Assembly (NCBI GenBank): GCA_020832565.1
Contig: JAFIEI010000001.1
Location: forward strand, 124,001-188,000
Length of the DNA stretch: 64,000 nt
Reading direction: 5' to 3'
From: Salinarimonas sp.
GTDB lineage: Bacteria; Pseudomonadota; Alphaproteobacteria; Rhizobiales; Beijerinckiaceae
Positions 9,130-16,879 of this stretch are shown piece after piece. The notes under the pieces are model-generated. The model was not told the DNA's origin. It did not search any database and was given only the letters and a program-made list of their open reading frames with translations. The position numbers and the translations under genes are program-made. The stretch's first letter is position 1, and the number at the start of each line of letters is the position of its first letter.

Positions 9130-10416
9130 TCAAATCGGCGTAGCCGGCACCCCGCCCGGGCTTGCGCTCCCTCCATCCACCCGCCGCAGCCGCATCCCAC
9201 CCCTTCGCATCAGCAGGAACGATATGATCGCAATGTTGACGAGGTTCCAGGCGACGCCGTTGAGGAAGGCGGTGTCGTAGGAGCCGGTCCAGTCGAAGAT
9301 GAAGCCGGAGAGCCAGCCGCCGAAAGCCATGCCGAACAGGGTCGCCATCAGCACGATGCCGACGCGCATGCCGGCTTCCTTGGGCGGGAAATATTCGCGC
9401 ACGACGATGGCGTAGCTTGGCACGATGCCGCCCTGGAACAGGCCGAACAGGGCGGAGATGATGTAGAGCGCGGCCATGCCGTCGAAGAGCACGTAGAGTA
9501 CGAGCGCCAGCCCCTGCAGGGTCGAGCCGAGCAGCAGCGTGGCGAGCCCGCCGATCCTGTCGGCGATGAAGCCGGAGGCGATGCGGCTCACGATGCCGAA
9601 GGCGAGCATGATCGAAAGCATCTCCGCCCCGCGCGCGGCGCTGATGCCGAGATCCATGCAATAGGCGACGATATGCACCTGCGGCATCGCCATCGCCACG
9701 CAGCAGGAGACGCCCGCGATCAGCAGCAGCGTCTGCAGCGTCCCCGTCGACATGCCGAGGCCCTCGCGGGCGGGATTGGCGACGACCACGCCCGGGGTCG
9801 GTTCCGGCAGCGCCGGGGCGCGTTTGCGTAGCGCAAGCGCCAGCGGCAGCATCGTCACGAGGCAGAACACGCCGATGCCCATATGCGTGGCGCGCCAGCC
9901 GGCCTCGTCGATGAAGAACTGCACCACCGGTGGCCAGAACGTGCCGGCGAGGTAATTCCCCGAGGCGCAGACCGCCACGGCGATGCCACGCCGCTTCTTG
10001 AACCAGTGCGAGATCTCCGCGATCAGCGGGCCGAACGAGGCCGAGGAGCCGAGGAAGCCGATCAGGATCCCGTGCGCGAGCGCGAATTGCAGGATGCTCG
10101 TCGAGAGGCCGGCGAGAACGTAGCCGAGCGCCAGCGCGAAGGCGCCGCCGACCACGGGAAAAACGATCCCGAAGCGATCGGCGAGCCGGCCCATCAGGAT
10201 GCCGCCGAAGGCGAAGCCGATCATCGCCAGCGCATAGGGGAAGGAGGCCCCGGCGCGCTGCACGCCGAACTCCTCCTGCACCGCGGGAAGTGCTACCACC
10301 ACCGACCACATCCCGACCCCGCCGATGCTCCCTAGAGCAACCGCGATCGCGAGCCGGATCCAGGCTGCTCGGGAATCGACGTGGGAATCGTCATATTCGG
10401 GGGCGGGGTTCGACAA
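9130..10416 (-). CDS. MFS transporter
   Basis: Major facilitator superfamily carrier with 12 predicted helices and the motif GRLADRFG between helices 2 and 3, repeated in decayed form as ADRIGG between helices 8 and 9. The pattern is closest to the oxalate/formate and monocarboxylate group (OFA/MCT), but the substrate is unknown. The frame is open up to 10596, but the first 60 residues of that version do not look like an MFS N-terminus and would run into the divergent BLUF gene. The most sensible start is TTG at 10416, giving 428 residues. The start is therefore uncertain while the body is secure. Confidence 0.88.
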   Translation of the reverse strand: MSNPAPEYDDSHVDSRAAWIRLAIAVALGSIGGVGMWSVVVALPAVQEEFGVQRAGASFPYALAMIGFAFGGILMGRLADRFGIVFPVVGGAFALALGYVLAGLSTSILQFALAHGILIGFLGSSASFGPLIAEISHWFKKRRGIAVAVCASGNYLAGTFWPPVVQFFIDEAGWRATHMGIGVFCLVTMLPLALALRKRAPALPEPTPGVVVANPAREGLGMSTGTLQTLLLIAGVSCCVAMAMPQVHIVAYCMDLGISAARGAEMLSIMLAFGIVSRIASGFIADRIGGLATLLLGSTLQGLALVLYVLFDGMAALYIISALFGLFQGGIVPSYAIVVREYFPPKEAGMRVGIVLMATLFGMAFGGWLSGFIFDWTGSYDTAFLNGVAWNLVNIAIISFLLMRRGGMRLRRVDGGSASPGGVPATPI

Positions 10417-10594
10417 GGCTGTGATCCGTGGCGATGAGCCGTGAGCAATATGTCGGGCCTGTCTACCATCTCCGGCAGTGCCCGGGCCAGAGCCCGCGAA
10501 GGCGTTGCCGATGGCCGTTTGTGCACATCGGCCGGTGACTTTACGTTTTTTTATCTTCGCTCTGCCAAAGCTTGGATCAGACAAGGAGCCACGC

Positions 10595-11056
10595 ATGCTG
10601 TCGCGCAGCAGTCACAGCCGGATCATCTATTACAGCCGCTCCGCGCTCGACTCCGATCCCGAGCAGCGCAAGGAGCAGAAGGCGCAGCTCATCCGCACCA
10701 GCCGGCGTCAGAACGAGTTCTCGCTGATGACGAGCATTCTCGTGCACGACAAGGGCTGGTTCACGCAGATGCTCGAAGGCGATCGCGACGCGCTGAACCA
10801 GACCTTCAATCGCATTTCGCAGGACAGCCGCCACAAGGAAGTGCGCATCGTCGAATGGCGCGAAGTGCCCCGGCGCGAATTGCTGCCTTCGCTCGAGCTG
10901 ATCGACCGCGAAGCCGGCTTCAACGATATCCTCGACAGCTACAATCTCGAGGACGCCTATACACGCGGCACGCCCAAGGCGGGCTGGCTGCGTGAATTCA
11001 TCATCGAACTGCAATCCAGTCTGCTGGCGAAGCGTGGCATCGAGGTGCTGACATGA
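10595..11056 (+). CDS. BLUF domain blue-light sensor
   Basis: Flavin-binding blue-light receptor of 153 residues. Nearly the whole protein is one BLUF domain. The conserved tyrosine next to the flavin is Tyr12 (RIIYYSRS), the flavin-binding asparagine is Asn40 (RRQNEF), and the signalling glutamine is Gln58 in WFTQMLEGD. The DSRHKEVRI segment before the last strand is also typical, and about 45 residues follow as helices. There is no output domain, so it must act through a partner. The single-domain response regulator that starts 41 bases downstream is the obvious candidate. ATG at 10595 has an AAGGAG-like site just upstream. Confidence 0.93.
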   Translation: MLSRSSHSRIIYYSRSALDSDPEQRKEQKAQLIRTSRRQNEFSLMTSILVHDKGWFTQMLEGDRDALNQTFNRISQDSRHKEVRIVEWREVPRRELLPSLELIDREAGFNDILDSYNLEDAYTRGTPKAGWLREFIIELQSSLLAKRGIEVLT

Positions 11057-11097
11057 TCGCGCCGGCCGGCACAAAACGGAAAGGGGGCGGATAATCC

Positions 11098-11544
11098 ATG
11101 GCGGACGATCCCTTTCCCTCAGTCCTGATCATCGACGACAACCACAAGATCGGTAAGCTCGTCGTCGAGATCTTCAACCGCCTCGGCTTCGAGGATGTCG
11201 AGATGACGACCTCCGGCGTCGAGGGGCTGGAGATGATCCGGCGTAATGATTACGGGCTGATCGTCTCCGACCTCGATCTCGAACCGGTCGACGGCATGCA
11301 GATACTCAAGGCGGTCAAGAGCGACGAAAACCTCTACAAGATCGCCTTCATCCTCACCGAGACCTCGATCACCTTCGAGCAGGTCACCACGGCGCATGCG
11401 GCGGGGGTCGATGCCTTCCTGCTCAAGCCCTTCGATATCACCCTGCTCAAGAGCAAGCTGAAGACGGTGTTGCGCCGGCGCGCCAAGCGCAAGCGCCTCG
11501 TCAATGACTGGGCCTCGGGTGGCGGGCTCAAGGAAATCGCCTGA
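11098..11544 (+). CDS. Single-domain response regulator
   Basis: A 148-residue receiver domain with a basic C-terminal extension and no DNA-binding or enzyme domain. All receiver residues are present: acidic pair Asp13/Asp14 (LIIDDN), phosphoacceptor Asp58 (VSDLDLEPVDG), switch Thr87 and Lys110 (FLLKPF). It is therefore expected to be phosphorylated, but no histidine kinase is encoded in the window. It follows the BLUF gene on the same strand and is likely cotranscribed, which hints at a light-dependent partner switch or phosphorelay. The last 25 residues (RRRAKRKRLVNDWASG) are strongly basic. ATG at 11098 follows a GGGGGCGG stretch. Confidence 0.92.
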   Translation: MADDPFPSVLIIDDNHKIGKLVVEIFNRLGFEDVEMTTSGVEGLEMIRRNDYGLIVSDLDLEPVDGMQILKAVKSDENLYKIAFILTETSITFEQVTTAHAAGVDAFLLKPFDITLLKSKLKTVLRRRAKRKRLVNDWASGGGLKEIA

Positions 11545-11720
11545 GGGGAGGTCTTGCGCGTCGATGCGCGCACGCCCTCTCTAACGGAACGCCCCCAACG
11601 GCAGCCCCCATGCGGCAATCGGGCCGCAACCCGGCGCATTGTCAGCCGCACAATGCTGACATAACCTTGCGGCAATCTCGTATAACCGAGCATGCTTGCC
11701 CGATGCCGGGAGGGTTCTTC

Positions 11721-12962
11721 ATGCGCCGCTTTCTTCTCGCCGCCGTCCCCTCTCTGGTGCTGCTGGCGCCCGCCGCCGGAGCGCAGGATCTGCGCGGTCA
11801 CGGCGGGCCGGTCAGTGCGCTCTCGATCAACGGGACTTCGGTGCTTTCGGGCTCGTTCGATACGCGCGCCATCGTCTGGGATGGCGAGGCGGCGGTGGCG
11901 CGGCTGGTGCTGCGCTTCCATGACGGCAGCGTCACCGCGACGGCCTTCCTGCCCGACGGCGGCTATGCCACGGCGGGTCAGGACGGGCGCATCGCGCTTT
12001 GGGAGGACGATGCCCGCGAGCCTTATTTCACCACGGCCTTGCATGAGGGCCCCGTTGCCGGGCTCGCGGTCTCTCCCGACGGTACGGTACTCGCCGCCGC
12101 GAGCTGGGACGGGCGCATCCAGCTCGTCGATCTCGTTGCGCGCGAAGCACGCCTGTTCGACGCGCATCAGGGCATGGTCACCGGTCTCGCCTATCGCCCG
12201 AACGGCGATCTCGTCAGTGTCGGCTCTGACCTGCGGCTCGCGACCTGGCGCGACGGGAGCCTCGCCGCGAGTACGGGGCTGCCGGATTCGCCCAACGGCC
12301 TCGCGCTCGTCGATGCCAGTATCGCCGTGATCTTCGCAGACGGCGCGCTGCGCGTGTTCGATGATGGCGGGGTGCAGACGGAACGCCAGCTCGCCGAACG
12401 CCCGCTCGTGAGTATCGATGCCGGTAACGGCGCGGTCACCGTTGCAGCGGTGACCGGGGAGGTCTGGGTGCTCGATGCGACCGATCTGGCGACCCGCCAC
12501 GCGCTGCTGCCGGAGCAGGGTGCCATCTGGTCGCTCGCCGTGATGGAAGACGACGTGCTCACCGGCGGAGCCGATGGTCTGATCCGGCGCTGGGATCTCG
12601 AGACCGGGGAAGCGCGCGGCACCGGCGAGACGCCGGGCGAAATCGCCTTCGACGACGGCAGCCGGGGGGCGGAAGTCTGGCGCTCCTGCGCCCTGTGCCA
12701 CGCGCTCACTCCCGATGACGGCAACCGCGCCGGCCCGACGATGCACGGTATTTTCGGTCGCCCCATCGGCACCGCCGAGGGCTATGATTATTCGCAGGCC
12801 CTGCGCGAGATGGACATTGTCTGGACTCCGCGCACGGTGGCCGAGCTGTTCGAGCATGGCCCGGAAGCCTATACGCCCGGATCGCGCATGCCCGAGCAGC
12901 GCATCCCCTCGGATGCCGATCGTGAGGCGCTGGTCGAATTCCTCGCGCGCATGACCGAGTGA
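11721..12962 (+). CDS. Exported WD40-repeat / cytochrome c fusion protein
   Basis: 413-residue secreted protein. Residues 1-21 are a signal peptide (MRRFLLAAVPSLVLLAPAAG, then AQ). Residues about 25-300 form WD40-type beta-propeller repeats (SGSFDTRAIVWD, TAGQDGRIALWEDD, AAASWDGRIQLVD, TGGADGLIRRWD). The C-terminal 100 residues are a class I cytochrome c domain with heme motif CALCH near residue 323 and a likely methionine ligand in GSRMPEQR. It should act in the periplasm as an electron carrier or redox enzyme subunit held by a propeller. The partner is unknown. The ATG at 11721 has GGGAGG seven bases upstream and opens the signal peptide; longer in-frame starts lack this. Its stop abuts the lysA stop on the other strand. 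Confidence 0.88.
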   Translation: MRRFLLAAVPSLVLLAPAAGAQDLRGHGGPVSALSINGTSVLSGSFDTRAIVWDGEAAVARLVLRFHDGSVTATAFLPDGGYATAGQDGRIALWEDDAREPYFTTALHEGPVAGLAVSPDGTVLAAASWDGRIQLVDLVAREARLFDAHQGMVTGLAYRPNGDLVSVGSDLRLATWRDGSLAASTGLPDSPNGLALVDASIAVIFADGALRVFDDGGVQTERQLAERPLVSIDAGNGAVTVAAVTGEVWVLDATDLATRHALLPEQGAIWSLAVMEDDVLTGGADGLIRRWDLETGEARGTGETPGEIAFDDGSRGAEVWRSCALCHALTPDDGNRAGPTMHGIFGRPIGTAEGYDYSQALREMDIVWTPRTVAELFEHGPEAYTPGSRMPEQRIPSDADREALVEFLARMTE

Positions 12963-14234
12963 TCAGCCGAGCAACCAGTCGGGCAGATGGTCCTGGGCGA
13001 TGAGGTTTTCGTAGGTGTCGCGGCGGCGCACGACGTCGTAGCGATCACCGCGCACCAACACCTCCGGTACCAGCAGGCGCGTGTTGTAGGTGCCCGCCTG
13101 CACTGCACCATAGGCACCCGCCGTCATCACCGCGACGAGATCGCCCGGCGCGAGTGCCGGCAATGCGCGGGCCTTGGCGAGATAATCGCCGCTCTCACAG
13201 ACAGGGCCGACCACGTCGGCGGTGATGGTGGGGGCATCCGCCGCCGCTTCAGCCACCGGCTTGATGTCGTGATGGGCCTCGTAGAGCGTGGGGCGGATCA
13301 GGTCGTTCATCGCCGCGTCGACGATGACGAAAGTCTTGCCCGCACCCTGCTTCACATAGATCACCTGCGTGACGAGGATCCCGGCATTGCCGGCGATCAT
13401 GCGACCGATCTCGAAGACCGGGCGCAGACCGAGCCCCTTGATGTTCTTGCGGATGACCTCGGCGAAGAGCTTCGGCTCCGGCGGGGGCGGATCGCTCTCG
13501 CGATAGGGGATCCCGAGCCCGCCGCCGAAATCGATATGATGCAGCTCGTGGCCGGCGCCCATCAGGTCGCGGGCGAGTTCCACCAGCAGCGCGGCGGCAT
13601 CGTCGAAGGGGGCAAGGTCGGTGATCTGGCTGCCGATATGCATGTCGACGCCGACGGTGCGGATGCCGGGCAGCGTCGCCGCACGCGCGTAGACGGCGCG
13701 GGCATCCGAGATCGGAATGCCGAACTTGTTGTCGAAGCGGCCCGTCGAGATCTTGACATGGGTGCGCGCATCGACATCCGGATTGACGCGCAGAGAGACC
13801 GGCGCCTCGACGCCCATGGCGCTCGCCACCTGCGACAGCGCTTCGAGCTCGGGCTCCGATTCGACGTTGAAGCACATCACCCGCGCCGCGAGTGCGGCTT
13901 CCATCTCGCGCCGGGTCTTGCCGACGCCGGAGAAGACGATCCGCTCGCCAGGAACGCCGGCGGCCAGCGCGCGGCGCAACTCGCCTTCGGAGACGATATC
14001 CATGCCGGCGCCGCGATCGGCCAGCGTCTTGATCACGGCCTGGTTGGAATTGGCCTTCATCGCATAGCAGACGAGCGCGTCATCGCCGGCGAATGCATCG
14101 GCGAAGACGTCGTAGTGGCGCAAAAGCGTCGCGGTGGAATAGCAGTAGAACGGCGTGCCGACCGTCGCCGCCATGCGGGCGAGATCGACATCCTCGGCAT
14201 GCATCACGCCGTCGCGATATTGAAAATGGTGCAT
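12963..14234 (-). CDS. lysA: Diaminopimelate decarboxylase
   Basis: Fold III PLP enzyme that converts meso-diaminopimelate to lysine, the last step of lysine synthesis. The length is 423 residues. The PLP lysine is Lys60 (CYAMKANSN). Other family marks are VDMHIGSQI, the glycine-rich phosphate loop FGGGLG, and CESGDYLAKAR near the C terminus. The DAP-type rather than ornithine-type specificity is inferred from overall similarity and the neighbouring small lipoprotein. ATG is at 14234. Together with the LptM-like gene 28 bases upstream and DUF2794 before it, it forms a minus-strand cluster. Confidence 0.96.
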   Translation of the reverse strand: MHHFQYRDGVMHAEDVDLARMAATVGTPFYCYSTATLLRHYDVFADAFAGDDALVCYAMKANSNQAVIKTLADRGAGMDIVSEGELRRALAAGVPGERIVFSGVGKTRREMEAALAARVMCFNVESEPELEALSQVASAMGVEAPVSLRVNPDVDARTHVKISTGRFDNKFGIPISDARAVYARAATLPGIRTVGVDMHIGSQITDLAPFDDAAALLVELARDLMGAGHELHHIDFGGGLGIPYRESDPPPPEPKLFAEVIRKNIKGLGLRPVFEIGRMIAGNAGILVTQVIYVKQGAGKTFVIVDAAMNDLIRPTLYEAHHDIKPVAEAAADAPTITADVVGPVCESGDYLAKARALPALAPGDLVAVMTAGAYGAVQAGTYNTRLLVPEVLVRGDRYDVVRRRDTYENLIAQDHLPDWLLG

Positions 14235-14262
14235 GGGAGAATGCTCGTCGGCGGGAGGAGAA

Positions 14263-14472
14263 TCAGAGCAGGATATCGAGCACGAAGGGCCGATCCGGGC
14301 GTGCCGGGCCGGTCACGTCACGGCTCTCGCCCTGCTGCTCTTCCTGGGTCGCCTGCCGATCGGCAGCGGCTGGCGGCGCCTCCGGCGGTCCACGGCGCCC
14401 GCAGGCGGCGAGCGTCAGGACGATGGCTGCAGCGACGATGACGGCGCGCCCGCCGGGCGAGATCGGGATCAT
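14263..14472 (-). CDS. Small LptM/YifL-like lipoprotein
   Basis: Predicted 69-residue lipoprotein. The signal sequence ends in the lipobox LAAC with the lipidated Cys24, followed at once by GRRGPPEAPP, which matches the C-G-x-x-G-P-x-x-x-P signature of the small YifL/LptM lipoproteins that assist maturation of the LPS translocon. Such genes are frequently found beside lysA. The start is ATG at 14472, supported by GGAGG seven bases upstream; a start at 14496 would add eight residues and lacks that site. The tail is acidic and disordered-looking. Assignment to LptM proper is by motif and position only. Confidence 0.75.
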   Translation of the reverse strand: MIPISPGGRAVIVAAAIVLTLAACGRRGPPEAPPAAADRQATQEEQQGESRDVTGPARPDRPFVLDILL

Positions 14473-14539
14473 GAAAGCCTCCGGAATGCGCGGCAACCTT
14501 AAGCACGAAATGCTGGGATAGGCGAGTGCGTCACGGCGT

Positions 14540-14935
14540 TCAATCCACCAGTCGCAATTCTTTTTCCAGAACCTGCAGAACGCGACCGAGTTCGTGCCCG
14601 CGCTTCATCACCCGCCCGGTCCCCGCGACCACCGCATAGGCGCCCTGACGGCGCGCGGTGCGCGGATCCTTCTCGATTCGGTAGAGCGGGGTTTCGGTGG
14701 TGCGCCGGAAGACGGAGAAGATCGCCTTGTCGCGGGTGAAGTCGATGGCGTAGTCGCGCCACTCGCCGGCAGCGACCTTGCGACCATAGACGTTCAGGAT
14801 CTCGCGCAACTCTTCGCGGTTAAAGGCGATGCGGGGCTGGGCATCACGCTTGCCCGGCGAGGGCTCGCCGCCCGGGGGAAAGGGCAGGACATGTCCGTTT
14901 GCCAGATGCCCTTTCGCCTTGTCTCTTTCGCTCAT
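14540..14935 (-). CDS. DUF2794 family protein
   Basis: 131-residue protein with the hallmarks of DUF2794, a family restricted to alphaproteobacteria: RIAFNREELREILNVYGR, AGEWRDYAIDF, FSVFRRTTETPLYRIEK and GRVMKRGHEL. No biochemical function is known. The N-terminal 33 residues are low-complexity and probably flexible. It is the first gene of the minus-strand group leading to the small lipoprotein and lysA. The start ATG at 14935 gives MSERDKAKGH. Confidence 0.85.
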   Translation of the reverse strand: MSERDKAKGHLANGHVLPFPPGGEPSPGKRDAQPRIAFNREELREILNVYGRKVAAGEWRDYAIDFTRDKAIFSVFRRTTETPLYRIEKDPRTARRQGAYAVVAGTGRVMKRGHELGRVLQVLEKELRLVD

Positions 14936-15204
14936 CCAGCCTCCAGTGAAGCCTGTGGGGGCGCGAGGCGCCCGCCGGCAGGCCGGTCATCGATGCCGAA
15001 GAGGCATGATGGCGTTGGATGCCGCATCAGGCAAGGGCATCCGGTGGATCGCTTCCCCCGAGGCCGTCCGGGCAAATGCGCAGATCAACGCCGTAGCGCT
15101 GCCGGTTAGTGCAGACCTGCCGCGAAACAGGGCAGTAGCGTCGCATTTTTACACTAGGCGAATCGCAGTATTCCGGCCTACCTTCTTCACGTCGTCAACA
15201 AACG

Positions 15205-15219
15205 AAAGGAGGTGATCCA
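15205..15219 (+). promoter_or_regulatory. Extended Shine-Dalgarno sequence
   Basis: The bases AAAGGAGGTGATCCA lie immediately before a GTG codon. All but the first base form an unbroken complement of the conserved 3' end of 16S rRNA (TGGATCACCTCCTT), far longer than the usual 4-6 bases. AGGAGG is spaced seven bases from the GTG at 15220. The match ends at the start codon, so this is a ribosome-binding site and not a piece of an antisense rRNA gene. Confidence 0.7.
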
Positions 15220-15297
15220 GTGTCTCATTGTCGGTTTCCGCGGTCCGCCGCTCGCATGACCTGGGTCCATACCTTCGTGGGGATCCACGCCGCGTGA
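15220..15297 (+). CDS. 25-codon ORF behind an extended ribosome-binding site
   Basis: GTG at 15220 opens a 25-codon frame ending in TGA at 15295-15297. The peptide starts MSHCRFPRSAARMTW and ends VGIHAA: cysteine, histidine and arginine-rich, with no membrane helix. It lies between the extended Shine-Dalgarno sequence and a strong intrinsic terminator 45 bases downstream, so the whole may be a stand-alone transcript of about 200 bases. I do not recognise the peptide. It could be a functional micropeptide, a leader peptide without a downstream gene, or a small RNA whose purpose is to bind 30S subunits. Confidence is limited because coding cannot be proved at this length. Confidence 0.4.
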   Translation: MSHCRFPRSAARMTWVHTFVGIHAA

Positions 15298-15342
15298 CCA
15301 ACGCGCCGTCATGGTCGATGCCGGCCGTGGTTTGACAATGCG

Positions 15343-15378
15343 AAGGCCGCCCTCCCGAGGGCGGCCTTTTTTTATTTT
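15343..15378 (+). terminator. Rho-independent terminator after the tiny ORF
   Basis: Perfect 12-base stem: AAGGCCGCCCTC at 15343-15354 pairs with GAGGGCGGCCTT at 15357-15368, with a very tight loop. It is followed by a T-rich run (15367-15373, then ATTTTT). It lies downstream of the 25-codon ORF on + and upstream of the paralogue pair, so it ends the tiny transcript and insulates the next genes. Confidence 0.85.
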
Positions 15379-15508
15379 TCCATATTCGCCGTGTGGTGTG
15401 ACGGGTCGGAAAAATCCGATTGCTCGTGGAGAAAGTCCTTGAAAATGAATTCAACTATGATAATTTATGATTATAAATAATATCAACTTATTAAAACGGG
15501 TATGAAAA

Positions 15509-15703
15509 ATGCTGATTGGTAATATTTTGTCGATGTCCAAATCTGAGCCTGTCAACGCGCCTAGCGGTGAAGAATTCAGTTTGCCGACTGCCTCGAAAGG
15601 GGTTCAGGCGGTCGAGCCGCCCGGCATGCTTGCTCAACTTACATGTGCCGGTTGGTTGGGGCCCTATGGGCGATCAGCTCGATCGGATTCGTCAGGCGAT
15701 TGA
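15509..15703 (+). pseudogene. N-terminal fragment of the first paralogue, in a different frame
   Basis: A 64-codon frame from ATG at 15509. Its residues EEFSLPTASKGVQAVEPPGMLAQ align with the N-terminal part of the next gene, GGFSLLANDMASKGIQEAA and following, while the rest of the paralogue continues in another frame from about 15650. The simplest reading is one ancestral gene spanning 15509-16052 broken by a single-base gain or two-base loss near 15640-15670. A sequencing error or programmed frameshift is not excluded. The AT-rich stretch just before it (15430-15508) probably carries the promoter of the pair. Confidence 0.5.
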
Positions 15704-16052
15704 TGGTGGACTCATTGATGGCCCCCTTTCACATTTCGTGATCGCGCACGATCCCAACCATTTCGACCAGCGTCCGGACGATCTCGCGCGTTTCCTGGAA
15801 GATATGAAGGGTGATGTCATTGCCCGGGATGCAGTTGTCGGTATCCACGGGCCGGATATGACCTACTACAGATCCGAGCTTCAGGAGGCCGCTGATGCAA
15901 CCGGGCTGACGATCGTGGTAGACGCCCCCAGTGTCGGAGCTACGATCTATCGACCGGATGTGGAGCCTGAGTTCAATCTGGACGCGGGAGTGCATGCTGA
16001 CGGTGTCTTTGCTCGCTGCCAAGTTCCAGCTTACATCGATATGGGCAACTGA
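15666..16052 (+). CDS. Unrecognised protein, first copy of a tandem paralogue pair
   Basis: The intact part of the first copy, 128 residues from ATG at 15666. It aligns along its length with the following gene: FVIAHDPNHFDQRPDDLARFL against LVLAHQRDFPNRSVEPL, ADATGLTIVV against ARDTGMTILA, GATIYRPD shared exactly, and both end in GN. The N-terminal portion lies in another frame (15509 onward), so this copy is probably truncated by a frameshift. The frame itself is open back to 15516, but those codons read unlike the paralogue. No signal peptide, membrane helix or known motif was seen. The composition is acidic, suggesting a soluble cytoplasmic protein. Confidence 0.55.
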   Translation: MGDQLDRIRQAIDGGLIDGPLSHFVIAHDPNHFDQRPDDLARFLEDMKGDVIARDAVVGIHGPDMTYYRSELQEAADATGLTIVVDAPSVGATIYRPDVEPEFNLDAGVHADGVFARCQVPAYIDMGN

Positions 16053-16136
16053 CCATCATCGAACCGCCCGCAGGGTAATTGCGTTTCAGATGGCAGAATT
16101 CACTCATAGATTTTTTGTGAGAAGGAATTGCAGAAA

Positions 16137-16757
16137 ATGAGTATTGCAGGATTCGGATCTATTCCGAAAAATATCGATTCGCATTCTCCCGCTCTGGCGG
16201 ACAAGGGCGGTTTTTCCCTCCTGGCAAACGATATGGCCAGCAAGGGTATCCAGGAAGCAGCGGCTCCACAGTTGCTGGCCAGTTCTTCTCGGCAGCCACT
16301 GGACTGGACCGTTGCCGTGCAGATCGTGAGCGACCAGGACTATCAACCATTATATTTCGACGCGCTCCGACGGACGATTACACGCGAGCGCGGTGACGAT
16401 GACGATAGTTTGCCGGATTCGCTCGTTCTTGCGCATCAACGGGATTTTCCGAATCGCTCGGTAGAGCCCCTGGAAGATCTGTCTGACTTCCTCGGTAGTC
16501 TGGCCGGTGATGTCGTTGCAGATGACGGCGCCGTTGTGGCTCTCGTCATGCCGCGAGAGGATCTGTACACGCTCGAGCAGCTTCAGCGCGCTGCCCGAGA
16601 TACCGGAATGACGATCCTGGCTTCTGTCCACGATCAATCCGGGGCCACGATTTATCGCCCCGACGAGGATCCTGAATTCGATCCGTCGATCAGGGTGGAT
16701 GACGGTGATGTGCTTACCCGGAGCCCGCGGCGACCGTCGATCGAATGGGGTAACTGA
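16137..16757 (+). CDS. Unrecognised protein, intact second copy of the paralogue pair
   Basis: 206-residue soluble, acidic protein starting MSIAGFGSIPKNIDSHS and ending SIEWGN. Its C-terminal two thirds are clearly related to the upstream copy (shared GATIYRPD, EF and GN, plus a repeated aspartate-rich middle). The run RERGDDDDSLPDSLVLAHQ is strongly acidic. I recognise no domain. ATG at 16137 is chosen because AAGGA lies about ten bases upstream; an in-frame TTG at 16128 adds three residues. An 84-base gap separates the copies and the region between them is AT-rich. The pair lies alone between the DUF2794 promoter region and the glutamate synthase genes. Confidence 0.65.
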   Translation: MSIAGFGSIPKNIDSHSPALADKGGFSLLANDMASKGIQEAAAPQLLASSSRQPLDWTVAVQIVSDQDYQPLYFDALRRTITRERGDDDDSLPDSLVLAHQRDFPNRSVEPLEDLSDFLGSLAGDVVADDGAVVALVMPREDLYTLEQLQRAARDTGMTILASVHDQSGATIYRPDEDPEFDPSIRVDDGDVLTRSPRRPSIEWGN

Positions 16758-16790
16758 TCGTCGCTTTTCGCAATGCGCAGACCACCAGTT

Positions 16791-16819
16791 CCGCTCCCGC
16801 AAAGATGTTGCGGGAGCGG
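16791..16819. terminator. Perfect hairpin between convergent genes
   Basis: CCGCTCCCGCAA (16791-16802) pairs perfectly with TTGCGGGAGCGG (16808-16819) around a five-base loop. It lies between the end of the second paralogue (+) and the end of gltD (-). There is no T run on either strand, so it may be a bidirectional terminator of the U-less kind or an RNA 3'-end stabiliser. Confidence 0.6.
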
Positions 16820-16879
16820 TAATCGTTTCCTGATCGGTGCCCGGGGCCGCCGGCTACGCCACACCCCACAGGCCTGCCC

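Noticed and set aside
10417-10596. Upstream extension of the first MFS gene to base 10596
   Set aside because: The added residues are not hydrophobic or family-like and would overlap the BLUF ribosome-binding site and start on the other strand.
15205-15225. Possible fragment of an antisense 16S rRNA gene
   Set aside because: The match to the complement of the 16S 3' end stops at the GTG start codon, and the surrounding bases do not resemble rRNA.
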